Assembly: GCA_023678885.1 (NCBI GenBank)
Contig: CM042963.1
Location: 39,001,105 to 39,065,104 of the forward strand
From: Pogostemon cablin
Lineage: Eukaryota > Streptophyta > Magnoliopsida > Lamiales > Lamiaceae
Reading direction: 5' to 3'
Length of the DNA: 64,000 nt
Shown here: piece after piece, positions 57,223 through 64,000 of the stretch
How positions within the stretch are numbered: the first letter of the stretch is position 1
Layout of the letters: the number at the start of each line of letters is the position of its first letter
Notes under the pieces: generated by a model
What the model was told of the DNA's origin: nothing
What the model saw: the letters and a program-made list of their open reading frames with translations, nothing else
The model's database searches: none
Translations under genes and position numbers: made by a program

Positions 57223-58856
57223 GCTTGAGGTATTCCGTCGTGACTCTCTGACGTTAAACATGAGCGCTTGTTGGGGGCTGTCCCTTCCGTTTTATTGCTT
57301 TTATATGTTTGTGTGGTGTAGGAATTTTATTAGGTGTTGCTTGACTGCGGTATTTACTTCTTTGCAAACTTAGTGTCTCACTTTGTTTGATCTAAGTTTG
57401 GGGGTACCGTACATACCTTGTCTTGTAGTACCGAAATAAAAATTTTGCATTGTGTTGTTGCTTGGAGGGTCGATTTTTTGCGGATTCTTGATATTTTTTA
57501 CTTGTTTGATGATGTTGAGGGTTCGATTTTTTGCGATTATCCAGGTTTCGTGATTTGTGATGTTTATTGTTTGTTTTGTGTTAATCCTAGTGTCGGTGTA
57601 GTCGATTTATGGTTCTCTAGGATGATTTTTTGATTTTTCATGGCACTTGATTATATGTGTGATTGTGTTTGAGAAGCAGTTTGAGATTGTGCTTGGATAT
57701 TGAGATACTTGAAATTTGATTATGTGCAAGGATGATTAGCTATGTAGCTTGATTAGGTTTGCTCGTTCATTCCTATAGACATGTGAGATTTTGAGCCTTT
57801 TGAAATCATGACTAGTTGCATGATTTAGTTTATTCTTGTGAGTGCCGTTCATACACACGTATTCTAGAACTTGGCTTTGTATCTTGCTTGAAGCTACGTG
57901 TTTGACTAGACAATAGGAAATGATCTTAGGCCATCTTTGTTTTTTATTAGTCACTAGCCATATTATTTTTCTACCTAATGAAATATCCGTAGTCAACCCT
58001 TTTGAGCCTAAAAGCCTTATTTGTTGGAAGCCTACGTGATTAGCCAATTGATCCCTTTTGCTAGCCTTTAAAAAATTCCTACCTAGTAGAGAGTTGAAGG
58101 AGTCAATTTGGTGTCTTGTGAAGAAACATAAAAGGAGAATAAGTTGGAAGTGATAAAATTTGTTGAAGAGAGTGGTTAAATTGTTGCATAAAGGGGTAGT
58201 GCCCGAAACTGGTACCCCATGAAAAGGGTAGTGCCTGAAACTGGTACCCTTATTTGAAAAAAAAAAAAGAAAAGAGGGAAGAAGAAAAAGAAATTTCAAG
58301 TAAGGATGTGGTGTTCAAAAGTGAAGGAGGAATCAAATTGCAAGAAGCATTGAAGAGCGATGAAGAAGAAAGAAGAAAGTAAAGCTGTTTGTTGAAAAGC
58401 TGTAAGTCTTCTTTGATTCTCTACTAATGATTGAGTCACCTTATCCATATACTCCCTACCTTTACCAAAGAGCCAACATTACAACCTAATGCAAGACCTT
58501 TGTGATCCTATTGTTGAAATTATCCCTTTAGTCGAGAGTTGAGATGATTGTCAAGCTTATGGTTACGCGTGTGTTTGAATTGACTTTGAGTGTAAACACC
58601 TTACCCTGAAGTGTATATCTCACACTTGAGCGATGAGCGTAAATACTGCCCGTGAGAATGGTGGATGAGCATTCCGAAAAGTGAAGTAGTTGATTTGAAT
58701 TGTATGTTATTAGATGGATGGTTGTCTTAGTATTTGAAGTATGATTTTTGAATTGTTATATTTTCTTAGATGTGAAGTTGTGAAATTTCCTCTCAATTAC
58801 TCTATTGGTTTTATATGTCGTTGCCTCGGGACGAGCAACAGGTAAGTTTGGGGGTT
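57223..58856 (+). other. Internal non-coding region and polypurine tract of element A
   Basis: Contains ACGTTAAACATGAGCGCTTG (~57250) shared with element B, a poly-A run at ~58257, two GGGTAGTGCC(C/T)GAAACTGGTA copies at ~58194-58248, and the polypurine tract AAGTTTGGGGGTTTG at ~58843-58857 next to the 3' LTR. The 187-codon minus-strand frame at 57736-58299 has no recognisable domain. Confidence 0.7.
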
Positions 58857-60834
58857 TGTTGAGAGTGGAATTTAACGTATTTTAGGTCTCACATTACACC
58901 ATTTTTGATAGAATGTGGCCATGATTTTGTATAAAATGACATGTTTTCATATCTTGCATAATTAAGATGCTACTAAGGTGTTTTGTTGAGTTTTGAAGGG
59001 TAAAACATGATCAAAAGTTCAAAGTTGGAATGAGGAGTGAAAGTGAGAAGGAATGCTGAAAAATACAGTCCATGTTGCACAAATTTCTGTATTCTTATAG
59101 AAGTCCAAATTGATCATATGATATATGGTTGGAAAGCCACAGAAGAGAGGGTCGTTTTGACGTAAAGAACACCCCAATTGGATTCCAAACGAGAAAGTTA
59201 TGATCAAAGTGCTAACGTCGCACATGCTGTATCGAGCAGCCACTTTGCATGACTTTTTACATATTCAAATGTTAGAGTTTCTGAGAGTTCTTTATATAGA
59301 TAGAAATCCAAGGAAAATAGGAACGCTTGAGCGTAAAAATCATTCAAATTGGAGTCCGTATGAAGAAGTTATGCTCAAAACGGTGAAGTCGCGCAGTGCA
59401 GTCTCCGCAGCTCGGGAGGCCACTCGGCTCGAGCGGGACCAACTTTGTGCGAATTTCCAGCCGAGTTGGGTTGCTTCAGAACCTACATGATGGCCCCATT
59501 CCAACCATATGCTGCTCGGCTGGTTTGGGAGCAGCTCGGCCATGAGCTCGGCCCGAGCAAGGTGCCGAGCGGCCCAAAATCGGGCCCAGACGAGACATGT
59601 TCAATGCAGCAACGTATATATACCCTCAAGTCGCGATTTTGAAGCAGTTTCGATCGCGAAAAAGCCCTACATCAGTCCTAGAAACAATTAGGGAGATCGA
59701 GACCCAAATTGGAGAGAACCCATCGAAAATCCATCATCAATTCACACCTCCAACACTTCCATATCAGATTGACAACCTGATTTCACCATCCATCCACTTT
59801 CAAGAGGGTTCCAAGTCCTAATTGAGGGAGAATCGAGCAATTGGAGAGATGGAGAAGGAACGAAAGACTACGTCTACACTAGGGTTTCATAATTCCTATC
59901 TTTTCCTTCCTTTTACTTTGATTTTTGGTATGAATTACTTAGCCATGAGTGTTGCTTGTAACCTCATGGGCTAATTTTATATACAGTTCTAGGGTTTGAT
60001 GGATTGATTTAATTGATTTGGGGATTTAGACCAAAGATTGGGATTTTATGCAGTTGAGCTTTTGATTTTACTTATTTTATTAAGACATGCTTTTCTGCTT
60101 CGTAACGTCTTCATAATATATTCATGACATCCGCTATAATGCTTGGATTATTGTGTTAGCTTGTGTGCGTTCATGATTGGTATTGCCTATCTGTTAGGGA
60201 TTAGAGTAGCTCCGCTATAAGCACTTTAATTCCATGAACTGGTAAATCAAATACTTGATTAGTTTAGTGGAACAATGCAATTAGACAATCAAGTAGGAAG
60301 TGAATAGAACCTTGTAGTAATTCCAGAAAATATCTTGTTAGTCGGGCTTACCATCCGGAGGTATTGTTGCTTGCTTTGATTACTATCTAGGAATAAGGCT
60401 TGGTAATATTTGCGCACCTTAGGATTTAAACCAGATTAGACTGTTAGCTTTGAATCGAATCATATTCGGTGGGATAACAGGGATATGTGGTGTATTTTCA
60501 GTGAAACTGCATGAATGAACAATCGTAAGTTTAATAACCCAAATTAATTGGTCTCTACCTGATACCTTAGAACTGTTCGTTATCTCTTGATTAGAAACTT
60601 GCTTTTATTTTATTTTATTGCTTTTAATTATTCTGCAATTTATTATTTAAGTATTTTAGTTAATTCGCTACAAACATTGAAAATTGGTTACCTTATTCTG
60701 ATTAAGCTAGTATAATTAGAAAATAAATAGTTAGTTGTCCCTTGGGTTCGATAATTTAACTTGGTCACTTACCGCTACAATTGATATCCTTCATACTTGG
60801 GGATTAAATTATAGTGCGCAGAAAAAGTCTATCA
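58857..60834 (+). repeat. 3' LTR of Athila-like element A
   Basis: Matches 54023-56001 with 33 substitutions and one 1-bp indel counted by eye. About 30 of them fall in the first ~1.1 kb. It ends CTATCA, followed by TCAAC. Confidence 0.94.
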
Positions 60835-61046
60835 TCAACCTAACTTTATGACAAAATAATTAATAGTCGGTTCCTCTTTAGCCATGCAAATAATAGCAGT
60901 GACTCCGTTGGGGAGGATACTAATTATTTACACCTAAGTATACACCATTATTTGATCCCAAGTCCACTGCGCGAGCTTGTGTGCCTTACAGTTGGAGAAG
61001 TACACACGCGCTCGGATAGCTTCCTACAATCATCAATTATAAGTTT

Positions 61047-61245
61047 GTACCAGTGAGCCCCACATAAACTCATCCGTTAGGGAGGAAGGCCTATTGCCAA
61101 CACGCAAGTTCATGTACCACATTACAAACAATAATTATGTAATGAAGTCTGTACCAGTGATCCGTGAATAAACTCATCCGTTAGGGAGGAAGGCCTATTG
61201 CCAACACGCAAGTTTACTCACATCACTTACAAACCAATAATGGAG
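61047..61245. repeat. Tandem duplication, period ~104 bp
   Basis: Two units start GTACCAGTGA at 61047 and 61151. Both contain AACTCATCCGTTAGGGAGGA followed by AGGCCTATTGCCAACACGCA. Confidence 0.85.
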
Positions 61246-61489
61246 GCCGCGGGAATATTTACCAATCCCCTCTCCCACTTAGTAATTTAACACCGAGGGT
61301 TTTTACATGCATATGATATTCAAAATAAAATACGCAATGCTAGCATGCTTCTATTACGGCACATAAGGCAGTAAATCACAGAGAGTCATGCATACATATA
61401 TAACAATAATCAATAATTAAATCAATCATTAACAGTTATATATCAGCGAATTCGATTGTTCGCCACCAGGCACGAATATCAGCAAAGAC

Positions 61490-61715
61490 TTCCAGACTAT
61501 CAAATTTTCAAAATTTCCAGATTGTCCAATTTTCGAAACCATCGATATCGACCGTCGATGTCGTCCAAATTATTAAAATCATCGATATCGACTAGATTAT
61601 CAAATATTCGAAAAACATCAAGATTATCAAAATTTCAAAACTATCGATATCGATCGTCATATCGTCTAGATTATCAAAATCATCGATATCGACGAGCAAC
61701 CATATATAACAATAA
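61490..61715. repeat. Short repeats around ATCGATATCGAC
   Basis: ATCGATATCGA(C/T) occurs four times between 61540 and 61700, with TAGATTATCAAA(A/T)-type linkers. An irregular minisatellite-like block. Confidence 0.65.
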
Positions 61716-61721
61716 TAGATA

Positions 61722-61945
61722 ATTAAATCAATTATGTCAGTTATATATTAGGAATCAATTCAACATCCATATATAACAATAATAGACAATCAATTATAGC
61801 AGTTATATATTAGGAATTAATTCGACATTCATATATGACAATAATAGATTATTAAATCAATTATAGCAGTATATATTAGGAATTAATTCGACATCCATAT
61901 ATAACAATAATATACAATCTATTATGGCAGTTATATATTAGGAAT
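61722..61945. repeat. Tandem repeats of ~60-65 bp
   Basis: Four degenerate units carrying CATATATAACAATAATAGA, AATCAATTATAGCAGT and TATATTAGGAATTAATTCGA. A further unit is present at 62161-62216 beyond the TA microsatellite. Confidence 0.8.
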
Positions 61946-62067
61946 TAGTTTTCTTAAAATTGGATGTCTTATCCAACCCTCTAACAATACATGCATATAA
62001 TATACCAAATATAATACGCAATCTAGCATGCTTCTATATAAGACAATAAATCATAGAGATCAGGCAT

Positions 62068-62169
<102 letters not shown>

Positions 62170-62484
62170 CAATAATAGACAATTAAATCAATTATGACAG
62201 TTATATATATTAGGAATAAAAACGCCTCTAAATTTTAATGTCTTGTCCGACACTCCTACTGTGGAATCGATGCCTTACGCAACAAGCAGGATTGCTTGTG
62301 CCCCAAGACGTCCATCGTCATATCCCACCGCCAATTATGTCAGGGAGCGCCCCAAGTGCCTTGACGAGCGCCCCTCGCCCGGACTGTCGCTCGTCCAAGG
62401 GCCTACTTGCATGGAACCAAGTTCAGCCCAACGCGCAACACCAAACTACACCAACTGTCGTTCGTAGTTCGAAACTGAAAGAAC

Positions 62485-62930
62485 CTTAGAATCCAATCTT
62501 CACCGTCCAGAATCTACTACTCTAAGTCTTGAACATTCAGTCCAAATTACAGATCGATCCAACGGTTATTTTGTGAGAAACAGCTCTTTTCTCTCGACTG
62601 CGTAAAACAGAATCGCCCAAATATCTGCTTCTGTTTTCATCGTACTTCCAGCAAGAAAAGGCTCCAAATTCGATCTCCACCGTTCAAAATGTACATCCAC
62701 AAGGTCTGAACATGCTGACCAAATTAAAGCTTGATCCAACGATTAGTTTGTCAGAAACGGCACTTTTCCCTCGACTGCGCAAAACAGAATCGCCCAAATA
62801 TCTGCTTCTGTTTTCAGCGTACTCCCAGCAAGAAAAGCTCCAAATTCAATCTCCACCGTTCAAAATGTACATCCACAAGATCTGAACGTGTTGACCAAAT
62901 TACAGCTCGATCCAACCGTTGAAACTCTGG
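62485..62930. repeat. Tandem repeats, period ~176 bp, about 2.5 copies
   Basis: Units containing GCTCCAAATTC(G/A)ATCTCCACC start at 62661 and 62837, and a diverged one at ~62485. Each includes CGACTGCG(T/C)AAAACAGAATCG and AATATCTGCTTCTGTTTTCA. Confidence 0.85.
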
Positions 62931-63208
62931 TTATTGCCTCTGCAATATCACTACGCTGGATTTTCTCTCAAAAGCGTGATTCTATTTTTGCCCTCTCTTT
63001 CTTCCTTGCATGTGAAATTGACGAACAGTTTTCGTCGAATCCTCTCACACACAACCATGGACGAATAGATATGATATAGGGTATATATTACATAGGGATA
63101 TTCATGGTTTGCGCAATAAAACCAAAACCCTAAACATGTGATCCTAATTCCGAAAAATTAATCACATAAACCCTATCCTAACGTGTCACGCTTCACCACG
63201 AAACCGAA

Positions 63209-63220
63209 GCTCTGATACCA
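63209..63220 (-). other. Primer-binding site of copia 4 (tRNA-iMet type)
   Basis: Minus strand TGGTATCAGAGC two bases inside the 5' LTR, same as copia 3. Confidence 0.93.
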
Positions 63221-63222
63221 AT

Positions 63223-64000
63223 TGTTGGCATTCGATCGTTTGGTTAACGTGACCCGTTAGGGTTCCATGAATTTCTAACAAGCAGCGGAAGCAAGTAAAC
63301 ATGAAACGCATTACCTTTCACCAAGGGTTGATGTAGAGGTTGAATTCTCGCTGGCAGTCTGCGCAGTCCCACGAGAATAGCCATAAGTTCCTCTTCTGAT
63401 GTCGGAATTGAGTGATCTTTATGCTTAGACGATCCTCTCTTCGACGGCTTTCCATCAGTATATAATAAATCAAAATTGAAGAACTGTACGATTTTATATG
63501 AATTTTGGAACATGACGAACTGCAGCAGCAAACGACCTTCCGGTCTTCTGCTGTATGTCCCAAGTCCGATCTCGACGTCGTGTGGGCGACGATCTACGAG
63601 ACCTACTCAATCTGCTCTCAACCCTCATCACACGTGAATAATGAATTAGATTAGGGTTCCAGATAAGCTGAGGTGACTTATATACATGGGCTACAGCAGG
63701 GACCAGGAGGAGAAATTGGGTTGGGCCTCCATTGGGCTTAAGTATCCAAGCTTAGCCCAAAGCTTATACTTAAGTCCAATAATAATAATATATTCCACTA
63801 AAATATTATTACTGCACTACCATACCAATCCCAAAATTACGTTTTGGGCTCCTTCTTATTATGAGTCCGTTAGTCTCCCCATGTTTAAGATATACAATGT
63901 CCATTAATTAATTTAAGTTACTGACAACTCAATTAATTAATATCTCATCCAAGAGTAGTACCACTCAACCTCATTATCATGCCGGAATAAATTCCACCTG
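63223..64000 (-). repeat. 5' LTR of copia 4, continuing past the window
   Basis: The first 778 bp on the plus strand match 49512-50289 with ~8 differences. About 610 more bases are expected to the right. Confidence 0.93.

Larger units (their letters stand above)
54023..60834 (+). mobile_element. Athila-like non-autonomous LTR retrotransposon (element A), complete
   Basis: A full 6.8-kb element with LTRs of 1979 and 1978 bp and a perfect TCAAC target duplication (54018-54022 and 60835-60839). A tRNA-Asp type primer site and a polypurine tract are in place. The 2.85-kb internal region holds one 360-codon ORF and non-coding DNA, but no protease, RT, RNase H or integrase. It must depend on a related autonomous element. 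By eye the LTRs differ at 34 places. The tRNA-Asp primer and LTR length suggest Athila kinship; no pol exists to prove it. Confidence 0.93.

Noticed and set aside
57736..58299. 187-codon minus-strand frame in Athila-like element A
   Set aside because: The translated poly-A/T run and Phe/Leu-rich start suggest chance. It lies antisense in the element's non-coding region.

Overview
This window is AT-rich nuclear DNA of a flowering plant, most likely a eudicot. It is a transposon-dense intergenic block with one convincing host gene. The evidence is Ty1/copia polyproteins, tRNA-iMet and tRNA-Asp type primer-binding sites, Stowaway-like and hAT MITEs, Mutator-like and hAT transposons, an L1-type LINE, and a plant-specific serine-rich protein gene. 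The species cannot be named from the sequence. I saw no rRNA gene, tRNA gene or CRISPR array.

Left part (1-29911). A decayed copia element (628-8561, minus strand) has both LTRs and an ATATG target duplication. At 9867-11604 lies a solo LTR of a Tat-like gypsy family carrying three Stowaway-like MITEs. A gene-poor AT-rich stretch follows, with a fold-back element and one possible orphan exon. At 15616-21264 a long-TIR Mutator-like element carries a possible captured gene fragment and is itself interrupted by a nearly intact hAT transposon (16701-20695). The host gene, a serine-rich small protein, is at 22120-22767 (+). After it come a Stowaway-in-Stowaway nest, a 5'-truncated LINE (24660-28613) split by a solo copia LTR with GATAC duplications, and a hAT MITE with an exact 8-bp duplication.

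Right part (29912-64000). Nearly everything here is one nest of retrotransposons, each inserted in the previous one and none of the first five closing inside the window. The order is: SIRE-like copia with an env-like region (-, from 29912); Athila-like element B (-, from 41638); copia element 3 (+, from 45122); Tat-like gypsy (+, from 47866); copia element 4 (-, from 49512 past the end of the window); and innermost a complete non-autonomous Athila-like element A (+, 54023-60834) with a TCAAC duplication. The SIRE-like element also holds a separate 5-kb Mutator-like element (32525-37499). That element has inverted arrays of a GGCCGAATAG motif and an internal junction where a truncated transposase meets a truncated DUF1985-like reading frame on the other strand.

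Almost all coding sequence belongs to transposons, and most of it is broken by stops and frameshifts. Open reading frames of note are the host serine-rich gene, the 360-codon ORF of Athila-like element A, and the hAT transposase, which is interrupted by a single in-frame TGA. LTR comparisons in this report were made by eye and are approximate.
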